Shown here: one piece after another, positions 1 to 8,407 of the stretch
Layout of the letters: each line of letters opens with the position of its first letter
How positions within the stretch are numbered: the stretch's first letter is position 1
From: Mycobacterium sp. 852002-51961_SCH5331710
GTDB lineage: Bacteria; Actinomycetota; Actinomycetes; Mycobacteriales; Mycobacteriaceae
Reading direction: 5' to 3'
DNA: 51,112 nucleotides
NCBI RefSeq assembly: GCF_001665535.1
Contig: NZ_LZSQ01000115.1
Span: 1-51,112, forward strand
The notes under the pieces: generated by a model
Databases searched by the model: none
Seen by the model: the letters and a program-made list of their open reading frames with translations, nothing else
What the model was told of the DNA's origin: nothing
Made by a program: the position numbers and the translations under genes

Positions 1-854
1 ATCAAGGAGATGGCCTCGCTCGCCACGGCGGTCGACCACGTCGAGTGCGCACACGACCTGGAGGCCGGGGTGCGCGAGTCCGAGCCGTTGAAGTACTGGC
101 CGACGCGGCGCCGCAGGTTGACGGCGGTCCCGACGTAGAGCACCTCGGCGCCCGGCCCGCGGAACAGGTAGACGCCGGGCCGGTGGGGTAACGCCGCGGC
201 CAGGTGGCGGTTGCGCCGTTGTGCCGGGGTGACGTCGGGCAGATACCCCCGCAGATCGGTGTAGGTGTGCACGCCCTGGTTGCCCACGCGCTCGATGAGC
301 CCGTGCAGCACGTCGACGGTGGCGCGGGCGTCGTCGAGGGCGCGGTGCGTCGGCGTGGTGCTGGCGCCGAACAGCCGGGCCAGCGCGGAGAGCCGGACGC
401 TCGGCGCCTCGTCGCGGGTGAGCACCCGCCGGGCCAGCTTGACCGTGCACAGCACCGGCGGTTTCGGCCAGGCGATCTGGGCGCGTTCGGCGGCGGCCCG
501 CAGGAACCCGATGTCGAAGCCGGCGTTGTGCGCGACAAGCACGGCGCCGCGGGAGAATTCGAGGAACGCCGGCAGCACCGCCTCGATCTTGGGCGCGTTG
601 CAGACCATCGCGGTGGTGATCCCGGTCAGCGCCACGATCTGGGGCGGGATGCTGCGGCCCGGGTCGACCAGCGTCGCGAGCTCGCCGAGCACGACACCGC
701 CGCGCACCTTGACCGCACCGATCTCGGTGATCGAGTCGTGGTTGTCCCCGCTGGCGCGTCCCCCCGTGGTCTCCAGGTCGACGACGACGAACGTCGTGTC
801 GCGCAACGAGACGTCAGCCTGCCGATCGACATCGGCGAAGCTGAGCTGGCTCAC
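1..854 (-). CDS. DEDDh 3'-5' exonuclease with GIY-YIG domain (Rv2191-like), 3' end outside window
   Basis: Reading from a GTG at 854, this frame stays open to the left edge (284 codons), so the C-terminal part is missing. The N-terminal domain is a DnaQ/epsilon-type exonuclease. Seen are the first acidic motif VDLETTGG, a second NAGFDIGFL and the third HRALDDARA, whose His and Asp make it DEDDh. After about residue 210 comes a GIY-YIG nuclease start (PGVYLFRG, then LYVGTAVNLRRRV). This exonuclease plus UvrC/Cho-like nuclease arrangement is known from mycobacterial Rv2191, which is roughly twice this length. The likely role is DNA repair or processing in the cytoplasm; which activity dominates is not known to me. 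A TACCGT hexamer ends 6 nt before the GTG, supporting this start and a leaderless mRNA. Confidence 0.85.
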   Translation of the reverse strand, partial: MSQLSFADVDRQADVSLRDTTFVVVDLETTGGRASGDNHDSITEIGAVKVRGGVVLGELATLVDPGRSIPPQIVALTGITTAMVCNAPKIEAVLPAFLEFSRGAVLVAHNAGFDIGFLRAAAERAQIAWPKPPVLCTVKLARRVLTRDEAPSVRLSALARLFGASTTPTHRALDDARATVDVLHGLIERVGNQGVHTYTDLRGYLPDVTPAQRRNRHLAAALPHRPGVYLFRGPGAEVLYVGTAVNLRRRVGQYFNGSDSRTPASRSCAHSTWSTAVASEAISL

Positions 855-866
855 GGGTCGACGGTA
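855..866 (-). promoter_or_regulatory. -10 hexamer TACCGT placing the exonuclease GTG at +1 (leaderless)
   Basis: On the minus strand TACCGT (866-861) matches the mycobacterial TANNNT -10 consensus. It is followed by exactly 6 nt and then the GTG start at 854. No purine-rich ribosome binding site can fit. The leaderless reading is inferred from spacing only. Confidence 0.5.
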
Positions 867-961
867 GAAAACACCACCGACAGTCTCGGGTTGCCACGCG
901 GCCTGGACTTGTCGGTGCCTGCCGATAGCGTGCGGACCGCACCGACCGAGAGGAGCCATTC

Positions 962-1165
962 GTGGGCACGGTGAAGATCGACTGCGACGACTGCGCGGTT
1001 CGCGGTCCTGGATGTCAGGACTGCGTCGTGAGCGTTCTGCTGGGCGTACCCGACACCTTGTTGGAGGACGAGCGCCGGGCGTTGGAGGTGCTCGCCGACG
1101 TCGGCCTGGCGCCGCGGCTCCGGCTGGTACCGGTCCGACGGGACGGGAGTTCGGGTGTCGCCTGA
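962..1165 (+). CDS. Small protein with two CxxC knuckles
   Basis: This 67-residue protein starts at GTG 962, with a clear purine-rich site (GAGAGGAG) just upstream. It carries Cys8-x2-Cys11-x6-Cys18-x2-Cys21 in its first 21 residues, a spacing like a zinc knuckle or a small redox/metal site. An acidic-hydrophobic helix-like segment follows, with a basic tail (RLRLVPVRRDG). It has no signal peptide or membrane segment. It lies divergent from the exonuclease gene and upstream of the RipC-like hydrolase, separated from the latter by about 150 bp. I do not recognise a characterised family. A metal-binding regulatory or accessory role is a guess from the Cys pattern. Confidence 0.7.
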   Translation: MGTVKIDCDDCAVRGPGCQDCVVSVLLGVPDTLLEDERRALEVLADVGLAPRLRLVPVRRDGSSGVA

Positions 1166-1318
1166 CGACACGCGGCGTGGCGGGCGGCCGAACGAAATAT
1201 GAGCTGCCTGTTAAATTTGCGTCTTCTGTTGGACAACCCCGATGCCGTTTCGTAACCTGTCTGAGACCTAAGGGCAGTTCGACACGGCTTCGTTCCGGAT
1301 GTTGAAGGACGCAAAATC

Positions 1319-2440
1319 TTGAGGCTCGACCGCACGCGCGTAACCATTCGCGGGTTTCTCCACCCCTTGGTCAGCGCGATAGTCGGTATCACTTTCTTCG
1401 CAGGTCTCTTCGCGGTCAGTGTGCAGGCCGACCCGGCCGACGACGCGCTGGCGAAGCTCAACGAGCTGTCGCGACAGGCCGAGCAGACCACTGAGGCGAT
1501 GCACTCGGCGCAGCTGGATCTCGACAACAAGCTGGCCATCCAGCGCGATGCCGAGGCCAAGCACGCCGCCGACCAGGCGGCCGCTCACAAGGCGCGACAG
1601 CAGCTGGCAAACTTCCAGGGTGCCGTCAACAAGGTTGCTGCGGCCCAATACATGGGCGGCAGGACCGATGGTCTGGACGCGATCCTGACCGCGAACTCAC
1701 CGCAGGGCCTCATCGACCAGTTGTCCATCCAGCGCGTGATGGCCGCCGAGATGTCGGCGCAGATGAAGAGCTACCGCGAGATCGGGAAACAGGCGGCGCT
1801 GGCCGAGGAGGCCTCCGCGAAGTCGGCCGCCGAGGCCAAGACCGCCGCCGAACAGGCCGCGGCCGTGCGGGCCGACCTGCAGTCCAAGCAGAGCCGGCTG
1901 CAGGTGCAGATGGCGGTCGTGAAGTCGCAGTACGAGGCGTTGACGCCGCATCAGCGCGAGGCGCTGGCGGCCGTCCCGCCCGGACCTCCGGTGCCACCGC
2001 CCGCGCCGGTGCAGCCCGGCGGTGACCCCGCGGTGCTGGCCGCGCCACCCGCGCCGGGCGCCATCCCGCCGGGCGACATGGCACCGCCGGTGGGCGGCCA
2101 TTCCGCGACCGTGATCCAGGCCGCGCTGAGCCGCATCGGCTCGCCGTACTCGTGGGGCGGGTCCGGCCCCAACGCCTTCGACTGCTCCGGACTGGTGATG
2201 TGGTCGTTCCAGCAGGCCGGCATCTCGCTGCCGCACTCCAGCCAGGCCCTGGCCAACGGCGGGCAGGCGGTGTCGCGGGACCAGATGCAGCCGGGCGACC
2301 TGGTGACGTACTACTCCGATGCGTCGCACGTCGGCATCTACATCGGTGACGGAATGATGGTGCACGCCTCGACCTACGGCACGCCGGTGCGAGTCGCTCC
2401 GGTGGACAATGCGCCGATCTACAACGTCCGCCGTTACTGA
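1319..2440 (+). CDS. ripC: Secreted NlpC/P60 peptidoglycan endopeptidase (RipC-like, Rv2190c)
   Basis: The 373-residue protein starts at TTG 1319, preceded by GAAGGA about 9 nt upstream; no ATG or GTG competes. Residues about 12-38 form a signal peptide ending near VQA-DP. Residues about 40-220 are an Ala/Glu/Lys/Gln-rich coiled coil, and about 222-258 a Pro/Gly-rich linker. The C-terminal NlpC/P60 domain has nucleophile Cys289 in DCSGL, His337 in SHVGIYIG and His349 in MVHAS. Such enzymes cut the D-Glu-mDAP bond in peptide stems in the periplasm; the coiled coil is the type bound by FtsEX-like regulators in RipC (family knowledge). The downstream metallopeptidase-like gene overlaps its 3' end by 32 nt, suggesting co-translation. 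Confidence 0.93.
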   Translation: MRLDRTRVTIRGFLHPLVSAIVGITFFAGLFAVSVQADPADDALAKLNELSRQAEQTTEAMHSAQLDLDNKLAIQRDAEAKHAADQAAAHKARQQLANFQGAVNKVAAAQYMGGRTDGLDAILTANSPQGLIDQLSIQRVMAAEMSAQMKSYREIGKQAALAEEASAKSAAEAKTAAEQAAAVRADLQSKQSRLQVQMAVVKSQYEALTPHQREALAAVPPGPPVPPPAPVQPGGDPAVLAAPPAPGAIPPGDMAPPVGGHSATVIQAALSRIGSPYSWGGSGPNAFDCSGLVMWSFQQAGISLPHSSQALANGGQAVSRDQMQPGDLVTYYSDASHVGIYIGDGMMVHASTYGTPVRVAPVDNAPIYNVRRY

Positions 2441-3260
2441 CCGCCGCAGTGCCGCGCACGCGAGGAACAGGTCCAAACTCGCCGCGCTGTTGCTCGCCGA
2501 GTTGATCTGCGCACTGCTGCTCATCGGTCGCTTTCAGGTGCCGTCCGGCCCGATGGTGGCCACGCCTCCCACGCCCGCATCGCTGACGACGCCGACCGCG
2601 GCGTCGCGCACGCACACGCTCGGCGATGGCCGGGTGGTCCGGTTGATGAATCTGGGTGGGCCGCGGACCGAGGGGTTGGTGTCGCGGCTCGAGGGCGAGA
2701 TGGAGGCTGCCTCGGAGGCGGTCACCGCGTTCTGGGGCCCCGACTGGCCGCGCGAGGTCGTGATCGCCGTCGCGGGCACCGACGCGCAGTTCGCGTCGCT
2801 CGGCGGCGGCGACGCCCACACCGCGGCGACCACAACCGCCGAGCGGATCACGTTCGCACCCGGTGCCGCGGATCTGGGCGATGCCGCACTGCGAATCGTG
2901 TTGCGCCACGAGCTTTTCCACTACGCGTCCCGCGGCGCGACCGCCCAGGACGCGCCCCGTTGGCTGACCGAGGGCGTGGCGGACTACGTCGCCCGGCCCG
3001 CGACGCCGAAGCCGGAGCCCTCGACCCTCACGCTGCCGACCGACGCCGAGCTGGGCGGGCCGGCGCGTTCGCAGGCCTACGACCGGGCCTGGTGGTTCAG
3101 CCGCTTCATCGCCGACCGATACGGCGCAGGCGTGCTGCTCGAGCTGTACCGGCGGGCGTGCGGAGTCGGCCATTCCGACGTCGCGACGGCGATGCGCGAC
3201 GCCCTCGGGAAGGACCTCGACGCCGTGCTCGCCGAGTGGCGGCAGTGGGCGAGCCGATGA
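2409..3260 (+). CDS. Membrane-anchored HExxH metallopeptidase-like protein (Rv2189c-like)
   Basis: The 283-residue protein starts at ATG 2409 inside the ripC 3' end. A short basic N-terminus precedes one hydrophobic segment (about residues 24-40, LAALLLAELICALLLIG), then a Pro/Thr-rich stretch, so the bulk should be exported and anchored. The core contains HELFH within RHELFHYAS, a full HExxH zinc motif. About 22 residues later comes WLTEGVADY, whose Glu (ExxxD) is the usual third ligand of gluzincins. The layout resembles peptidase MA-type families. It sits between a cell-wall hydrolase and PimB', and its stop is one base before the pimB start. The substrate is unknown; proteolytic activity is inferred from the motif alone. 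Confidence 0.85.
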   Translation: MRRSTTSAVTDRRSAAHARNRSKLAALLLAELICALLLIGRFQVPSGPMVATPPTPASLTTPTAASRTHTLGDGRVVRLMNLGGPRTEGLVSRLEGEMEAASEAVTAFWGPDWPREVVIAVAGTDAQFASLGGGDAHTAATTTAERITFAPGAADLGDAALRIVLRHELFHYASRGATAQDAPRWLTEGVADYVARPATPKPEPSTLTLPTDAELGGPARSQAYDRAWWFSRFIADRYGAGVLLELYRRACGVGHSDVATAMRDALGKDLDAVLAEWRQWASR

Positions 3261-3261
3261 C

Positions 3262-4401
3262 GTGAGCCGAGTTCTGTTGGTCACCAACGACTTTCCACCG
3301 CGCCGCGGTGGCATCCAGTCCTACCTGCAGGAGCTGGTCGACCACCTCGTCGTCGCCGACGGGCAGCACACGCTGACGGTGTACGCGCCGAAGTGGAAGG
3401 GGTCCGACGACTTCGACCGCGCCGCCCCGTACCGGGTCGTGCGGCATCCGACCACCCTCATGCTCCCCGAACCGACGGTGATCGGCCGGATGCGGCGCCT
3501 GGTCGAGGAGACCTCCGCGGAGACGGTCTGGTTCGGTGCCGCGGCGCCGCTGGCGCTGATGGCCCCGCTGGCCCGCGACGCGGGTGCCCGCCGGGTGATC
3601 GCCAGCACGCACGGACACGAAGTCGGCTGGTCGATGTTGCCGTTGGCCCGAAACGCGCTGCGGCGCATCGGATCCGGTACGGATGCGGTCACCTACATCA
3701 GCCAGTACACCCGGCGCCGGTTCGCGTCGGCGTTCGGGCCGCGCGCCGCGCTCGAACACCTGCCGCCGGGCGTCGACACCGAACGGTTCACCCCCGACGA
3801 GGTCGCCCGCGCCCAACTACGCGCGCGATACGGACTCGGCAACCGGCCCGTCGTCGTCTGTCTGTCGCGCCTCGTGCCACGCAAGGGGCAGGACATGCTG
3901 ATCCGGGCGATGCCTGCGATCCGGCAACGCGTCCCCGACGCCGCGCTGGTGATCGTCGGCGGCGGACCCTATCGGTCCACCCTGCACAAGCTGGCGGACA
4001 GCTTTGGCGTGGCCGACCACGTCGTCTTCACCGACGCCGTTCCCGGCGACGAGCTGCCCGCCCATCACGCCATGGCCGACGTGTTCGCGATGCCGTGCCG
4101 GACGCGCGGCGCCGGACTGGACGTCGAGGGCCTGGGCATCGTCTACCTCGAGGCGTCGGCGACGGGTGTCCCGGTGGTGGCCGGACGCTCGGGAGGGGCG
4201 CCCGAAACCGTGCGCGACGGAGAGACCGGGGTGGTGGTCGACGGCTGGGACGTCGGCGCCATCGCGGCGGCCGTCGGCGACCTGCTGGCCGACCCCGACC
4301 GTGCGGTCCGGATGGGCGCGGCGGGCAGGCGCTGGGTGGTCGACAACTGGCAGTGGCACACGCAGGCCAAGCGGTTGTCGACCCTGCTCTATCCGGTGTA
4401 G
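3262..4401 (+). CDS. pimB: GDP-mannose-dependent phosphatidylinositol monomannoside alpha-1,6-mannosyltransferase PimB'
   Basis: A 379-residue GT4-family (GT-B fold) transferase starting at GTG 3262, one base after the preceding stop. The N-terminus reads LLVTNDFPPRRGGIQSYL with the Gly-rich acceptor loop. The donor site has Arg203 and Lys208 in SRLVPRKGQD and the E-x7-E pair Glu289/Glu297 in EGLGIVYLEA. PimB' adds the second mannose (position 6 of inositol) to PIM1 on the cytoplasmic face, feeding LM/LAM synthesis. MptA and the GT87 enzyme elsewhere in this window act in the same pathway. Its 3' end overlaps the convergent fadD15 by 13 bp, leaving no room for a conventional terminator. Confidence 0.95.
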   Translation: MSRVLLVTNDFPPRRGGIQSYLQELVDHLVVADGQHTLTVYAPKWKGSDDFDRAAPYRVVRHPTTLMLPEPTVIGRMRRLVEETSAETVWFGAAAPLALMAPLARDAGARRVIASTHGHEVGWSMLPLARNALRRIGSGTDAVTYISQYTRRRFASAFGPRAALEHLPPGVDTERFTPDEVARAQLRARYGLGNRPVVVCLSRLVPRKGQDMLIRAMPAIRQRVPDAALVIVGGGPYRSTLHKLADSFGVADHVVFTDAVPGDELPAHHAMADVFAMPCRTRGAGLDVEGLGIVYLEASATGVPVVAGRSGGAPETVRDGETGVVVDGWDVGAIAAAVGDLLADPDRAVRMGAAGRRWVVDNWQWHTQAKRLSTLLYPV

Positions 4402-6188
4402 ATCGCCTCGATGTCGTCGGCGAACTTCTGCGCCACGACCTTTCGCTTGACCTTCAACGTCGGGGTCAGCTCGCCGGTGTCCTCGGTGAAGTCGACGGGC
4501 AGAATGCGGAACTTGCGGATCGCCTCGGCCTTCGACACCGCCTGGTTGGCCTCCTTGACCGCGAGATCGATCTCCGAGACCAGGTCGGGGTCGGTCGCCA
4601 GGTCACCGACCGACGCGCCGGCGCTCTTGCCGTTGCGTTCCTTCCACCCCTCGATCGCCTCGAGATCGATCGTGATCAGCGCGCCGATGAACGGTTTGGC
4701 GTCGCCCACCGCCATCGCCTGGCTGATCAGCGGGTGTGCGCGCAACCGGTCCTCGAGTATCGCCGGAGCGACGTTCTTGCCGCCCGCGGTGACGATGATC
4801 TCCTTCTTGCGGCCGATGATGGTCAGGAAGCCGTCCTCGTCGATCGCGCCGAGGTCGCCGGTGTGGAACCAGCCGTCGGAGAACACCGCGTTGGTCTCCG
4901 CGTCGTTGTTCCAGTACCCGGCGAACACGACGCCGCCCTTGACCAGCAGCTCGTCGTCGTCGTTGAGGCGCATGCTGTTGCCCGGCAACAGCTTTCCGAC
5001 CGAACCGACCTTGGTGTCGTCGATCCGGTTGACCGTGATCGCGGCGCTGGTCTCGGTGAGGCCGTAGCCCTCGTAAATGGTCAGGCCGACGCCGCGGTAG
5101 AAGTGCCCGAGCCGCGCGCCCAGCGGGGCGCCGCCGGAGATCGCGCCGCGGCACTCACCGCCCAGCGCCGCCCGCAACTTGCCGTAGACGAGCCGGTCGA
5201 ACACGGCGTGCTTGGCCCGCAGCAGCAGGCCTGGGCCGCCGCTGTCCTGAGCCTTGCTCCACTCGATCGCGGTCTCGGCCGCGATGTCGAAGATGCGGCC
5301 CTTACCGTCGTTGCGGGCGTTCTGCTCGGCAGTGTTGTAGACCTTCTCGAACACACGCGGGACCGACACCACGAGCGTCGGCTTGAACACGCCGAACGTC
5401 GGCACCAGGTTCTTGATGTCGCTGGTGAAGCCGAGGGTGACCTTAAAGGTGAACGCCGCGAGCGTGATCGCACGCGCGAGCACGTGTGCCAGCGGCAGGA
5501 ACACCAGCATGCGCTCGCCCTTGTCGAGCAGCGTCGGGAAACACTCCTTCGCGCCGCGGATCTCGTACACCAGGTTCGAATGGGTGAGCTGGCATCCCTT
5601 CGGCTGACCGGTGGTGCCGGACGTGTAGACGAACGTCGCGGGATCGCTGGCCCTGATGGCGGCCAACCGCTCGTCGAGCTGCTTGGGGTCGACCGACTTA
5701 CCCGCCTCGGCGAGTTCGTCGAGCGCGGGCGTGCCCGAGCCCTCGATCCGCAGCACCTCCCGCAGCGCGGGGAGCTCGTCCGTGAGGTGCTCGATCTTGC
5801 CCGCATGCGCGTCGGTCTCCGCGATCACCAGAACCGAACCGGAGTCCCCGAGCACGAACTTCACCTGCTCGGCCGAGTTGGTCTCGTAGATCGGCACGGT
5901 GCGCGCACCGGCGGCCAGGATCGCCAGGTCGAGGATGGGCCACTCATAACGGGTCGCGGACAGCAGCGCGACCCGGTCGCCCGGGGCCACCCCCTTGGCG
6001 ATCAGGCCGAGAGCGGTGGCGCGGATCTGTTCGGCCGCCTGCTTACACGTCACGTCGGTCCAGGAACCGTCGACGAGGCGACGGAAGATCACGTGGTCGG
6101 GATCGTCGCGCTCATGGTCGAACACGGCGCTGACGACATTGTCGTGCTCGCCCACCGTGAAGGACGCGGGAACACTGAACTCACGCAC
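4389..6188 (-). CDS. fadD15: Long-chain fatty-acid-CoA ligase FadD15
   Basis: A 599-residue ANL-superfamily adenylating enzyme. The AMP-binding P-loop YTSGTTGQPKG lies at about residues 188-198. YGLTETSA, GDLGAIDEDGFL and the hinge/Lys region IIGRKKEIIVTAGGKNVAP follow in order. It activates fatty acids to acyl-CoA in the cytoplasm. The length and continuous alignment to bacterial long-chain ligases indicate an intact gene. It starts at GTG 6188, with GAGAGG about 12 nt upstream. It is convergent with pimB (stops overlap) and divergent from the SRPBCC gene at 6278 across an 89-bp gap that must hold both promoters. The assignment to FadD15 rests on sequence and on position next to pimB. Confidence 0.94.
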   Translation of the reverse strand: MREFSVPASFTVGEHDNVVSAVFDHERDDPDHVIFRRLVDGSWTDVTCKQAAEQIRATALGLIAKGVAPGDRVALLSATRYEWPILDLAILAAGARTVPIYETNSAEQVKFVLGDSGSVLVIAETDAHAGKIEHLTDELPALREVLRIEGSGTPALDELAEAGKSVDPKQLDERLAAIRASDPATFVYTSGTTGQPKGCQLTHSNLVYEIRGAKECFPTLLDKGERMLVFLPLAHVLARAITLAAFTFKVTLGFTSDIKNLVPTFGVFKPTLVVSVPRVFEKVYNTAEQNARNDGKGRIFDIAAETAIEWSKAQDSGGPGLLLRAKHAVFDRLVYGKLRAALGGECRGAISGGAPLGARLGHFYRGVGLTIYEGYGLTETSAAITVNRIDDTKVGSVGKLLPGNSMRLNDDDELLVKGGVVFAGYWNNDAETNAVFSDGWFHTGDLGAIDEDGFLTIIGRKKEIIVTAGGKNVAPAILEDRLRAHPLISQAMAVGDAKPFIGALITIDLEAIEGWKERNGKSAGASVGDLATDPDLVSEIDLAVKEANQAVSKAEAIRKFRILPVDFTEDTGELTPTLKVKRKVVAQKFADDIEAIYTG

Positions 6189-6277
6189 GATCCTGGCCTC
6201 TCGATCCGGCTGCTCTTGCCGTATACACCCTAGTCGGCCGGGATCAGGGCCAGGTTCGTATGTGAAGCTGGTATGCC

Positions 6278-6679
6278 ATGAACAGCATTCAGATCGCGGA
6301 CGACACGTTCGTCGCGGCTGACCCCGCCGAGGTCGGCCGCTACATCGCCGATCCCGCGAGCTGGCGCCGGTGGTGGCCCGACCTGCGGTTGACGGTCGTG
6401 GAGGACCGGGGCGACAAAGGCCACCGATGGACGGTCACCGGGGCGCTCGTCGGGACGATGGAGGTGTGGCTGGAGCCGGTGCTCGACGGCGTCGTCCTGC
6501 ACTACTTCCTGCACGCCGAGCCCGCGGGGGCGGCGGCCTGGCAGCTGGCCAAGATGAATCTGGCGAAGATGAACCACCGGCGACGGGTCGCGGGTAAGAA
6601 CATGGCATTCGAGGTGAAGCAGCGGCTGGAGGCCACGCGTCCGGTGGGTGTGTCGCCGTTGGCCTCGGACGCGCCGTGA
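6278..6679 (+). CDS. SRPBCC/polyketide-cyclase-like protein (Rv2186c-like)
   Basis: The 133-residue protein begins IQIADDTFVAADPAEVGRYIADPASWRRWWPDLRL, the typical first strand and helix of the START/SRPBCC hydrophobic-pocket fold. It ends with a basic helix (HRRRVAGKNMAFEVKQRLEA). There is no signal peptide or membrane segment. The fold binds lipids, polyketides or other hydrophobic ligands; the ligand here is unknown. It is followed after 29 bp by a second SRPBCC gene and then an ArsA-like ATPase, a conserved mycobacterial order. ATG 6278 is the chosen start; the upstream GAAGCTGG is only a moderate ribosome site. Confidence 0.85.
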   Translation: MNSIQIADDTFVAADPAEVGRYIADPASWRRWWPDLRLTVVEDRGDKGHRWTVTGALVGTMEVWLEPVLDGVVLHYFLHAEPAGAAAWQLAKMNLAKMNHRRRVAGKNMAFEVKQRLEATRPVGVSPLASDAP

Positions 6680-6708
6680 GTTCCAACAGGGGAGGGTAGA
6701 TTTTCAAC

Positions 6709-7146
6709 GTGGCGGACAAAACGGCGCAGACCATCTACATCGATGCCGATCCCTCGACGGTCATGGACGTCATCGCGGACATCGGTTCCTACCCGGACTG
6801 GGTGGCCGAGTATAAGGAGACCGAGGTGCTCGAGGCCGACGCCGAGGGCTATCCGAAGACCGCCCGGCTGGTACTGGATGCCGCCGTGCTCAAGGACACC
6901 ATGGTGTTGTCCTACGTCTGGCCGTCCGACCGCAAGTCGGTGACGTGGTCGCTGGTGTCGAGCTCGCTGCTGAGGTCGTTGGAAGGCGCATATCGCCTGT
7001 CGCCCAAGGGATCAGGAACTGACGTCACCTATGAGCTGTCGGTCGATCTGATCATCCCGATGATCGGGCTGCTGAAGCGGAAGGCCGAACGTCGCCTCAC
7101 CGACACCGCGTTGAAGGATCTCAAGAAACGAGTCGAGGCTGAGTGA
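6709..7146 (+). CDS. SRPBCC family protein (Rv2185c/TB16.3-like)
   Basis: The 145-residue protein starts at GTG 6709, about 12 nt after a strong purine site (GGGGAGGG). It opens with AQTIYIDADPSTVMDVIADIGSYPDWV, the classical START-like N-terminus, and ends with a Lys-rich C-terminal helix. It is a likely cytosolic hydrophobic-ligand binding protein; in M. tuberculosis the orthologue is an abundant antigen-type protein (from memory). The stop lies within the first codons of the next gene if that gene starts at CTG 7139, so the pair is tightly coupled with the ArsA-like ATPase. Confidence 0.87.
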   Translation: MADKTAQTIYIDADPSTVMDVIADIGSYPDWVAEYKETEVLEADAEGYPKTARLVLDAAVLKDTMVLSYVWPSDRKSVTWSLVSSSLLRSLEGAYRLSPKGSGTDVTYELSVDLIIPMIGLLKRKAERRLTDTALKDLKKRVEAE

Positions 7147-8407
7147 GCTGAACGCCACCGACCCGCCCGTCGCCAAGATCGGCCTGTTCGTCGGTAAAGG
7201 CGGAGTCGGCAAGTCGACGTTAGCGACGGCGACCGCCGTGCGGGATGCACGCGCGGGGCTGCGCGTATTGATCGTCTCGACCGATCAGGCGCACTCCATC
7301 GGGGACGTGCTCGGCACCACCGTGACGCCGACCGGTTCACGGGAAACCACCCGGGTGTTCACCGACGATGCCGACGCCGGCGGCGGCTCGCTGGACGCGC
7401 TCGCGCTGGACACGCTGGCCCTGCTCGAGGCGCGCTGGCGCGAGATCGCCGGGCTGCTGTCGGACCGGTTCCCCGAGTCCGAATTGGGAAACGTTGCGCC
7501 CGAGGAACTCTCGGCGCTGCCGGGCGTCCAGGAGGTGCTGGGTCTGCACGAGGTCGGCGAATTGGCGGCCTCGGGGCGGTGGGACCGCATCGTGGTGGAC
7601 TGCGCGTCGACCGCCGACGCGCTGCGCATGCTCACCCTGCCCGCGACGTTCGGTCTGTACCTGGAACGGGCGTGGCCGCGGCATCGGCGGCTGTCCACCG
7701 GCGCCGACGACCCGCACACCGCGGCCGTCGTCGCGCTGTTCGAACGCATCAGCACGGGCACCGAAGTGCTCTCCGCGATGCTGACCGACGGTTCGAAGGT
7801 CAGCGCCCACCTGGTGATGACGGCCGAGCGCGTCGTCGCCGCCGAGGCGGCCCGCACGCTGGGTTCGCTGGCGCTGATGGGCGTTCAGGTCGCCGAACTG
7901 ATCGTGAACCAGTTACTCGTACAAGATGATTCGTACGAATACCGCAACCTGCCCGAGCATCCCGCGTTCGACTGGTACACCGAGCGGATCTCCGAACAGC
8001 GCGCCGTCCTCGACCAGCTCGACGCGACCATCGGCGACGTCCAACTCGTGCTGGTCCCGCACCTGGCCGGCGAACCGATCGGCGCCAAGGCGCTCGGTGA
8101 GCTGCTCGACTGTGCGCGCCGACGCGACGGGTCGCCCCCGCCGGGACCGCTGCGCCCGATCGTCGACCGCGAGTCGGGCTCCGGCCTCGAATCGGTGTAC
8201 CGGTTGCGGCTAGAGTTGCCGCAGGTCGATTCCTCGGCGTTGACGCTGGGCCGGGTCGACGACGACTTGATCATCGGCGCTGGCGGATTGCGGCGCCGTG
8301 TCCGATTGGCGTCCGTATTGCGAAGATGCGTCGTACTGGACGCGCAGCTGCGAGGGTGTGAGTTGACCGTGCGGTTCCGACCGAATCCGGAGGTGTGGCC
8401 GAAGTGA
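7139..8407 (+). CDS. ArsA/GET3-like P-loop ATPase (Rv2184c-like); start codon uncertain
   Basis: The frame encodes KIGLFVGKGGVGKST, a deviant Walker A of the ArsA/MinD class, followed by VSTDQAHSIGDVLG, the switch I-like DQAHS motif of ArsA proteins. A central helical domain precedes a conserved C-terminal DLIIGAGGLRRRVRLASVLRR segment. The first GTG in this frame (7238) would remove the P-loop, so translation must begin earlier. Upstream of the P-loop there is no ATG, GTG or TTG back to the in-frame TGA at 7112. Only CTG 7139 (after GAGG) or CTG 7148 is available, giving about 420 residues. Related ATPases handle membrane proteins or oxyanions; no arsenic genes are present, so the function is open. 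The 3' end abuts the next gene by GTGA overlap. Confidence 0.8.
   Translation: MSELNATDPPVAKIGLFVGKGGVGKSTLATATAVRDARAGLRVLIVSTDQAHSIGDVLGTTVTPTGSRETTRVFTDDADAGGGSLDALALDTLALLEARWREIAGLLSDRFPESELGNVAPEELSALPGVQEVLGLHEVGELAASGRWDRIVVDCASTADALRMLTLPATFGLYLERAWPRHRRLSTGADDPHTAAVVALFERISTGTEVLSAMLTDGSKVSAHLVMTAERVVAAEAARTLGSLALMGVQVAELIVNQLLVQDDSYEYRNLPEHPAFDWYTERISEQRAVLDQLDATIGDVQLVLVPHLAGEPIGAKALGELLDCARRRDGSPPPGPLRPIVDRESGSGLESVYRLRLELPQVDSSALTLGRVDDDLIIGAGGLRRRVRLASVLRRCVVLDAQLRGCELTVRFRPNPEVWPK

Noticed and set aside
3393..6233. Very long plus-strand open frame through pimB and fadD15
   Set aside because: It is an Arg/Gly-rich shadow of two well-supported genes, typical of high-GC DNA.
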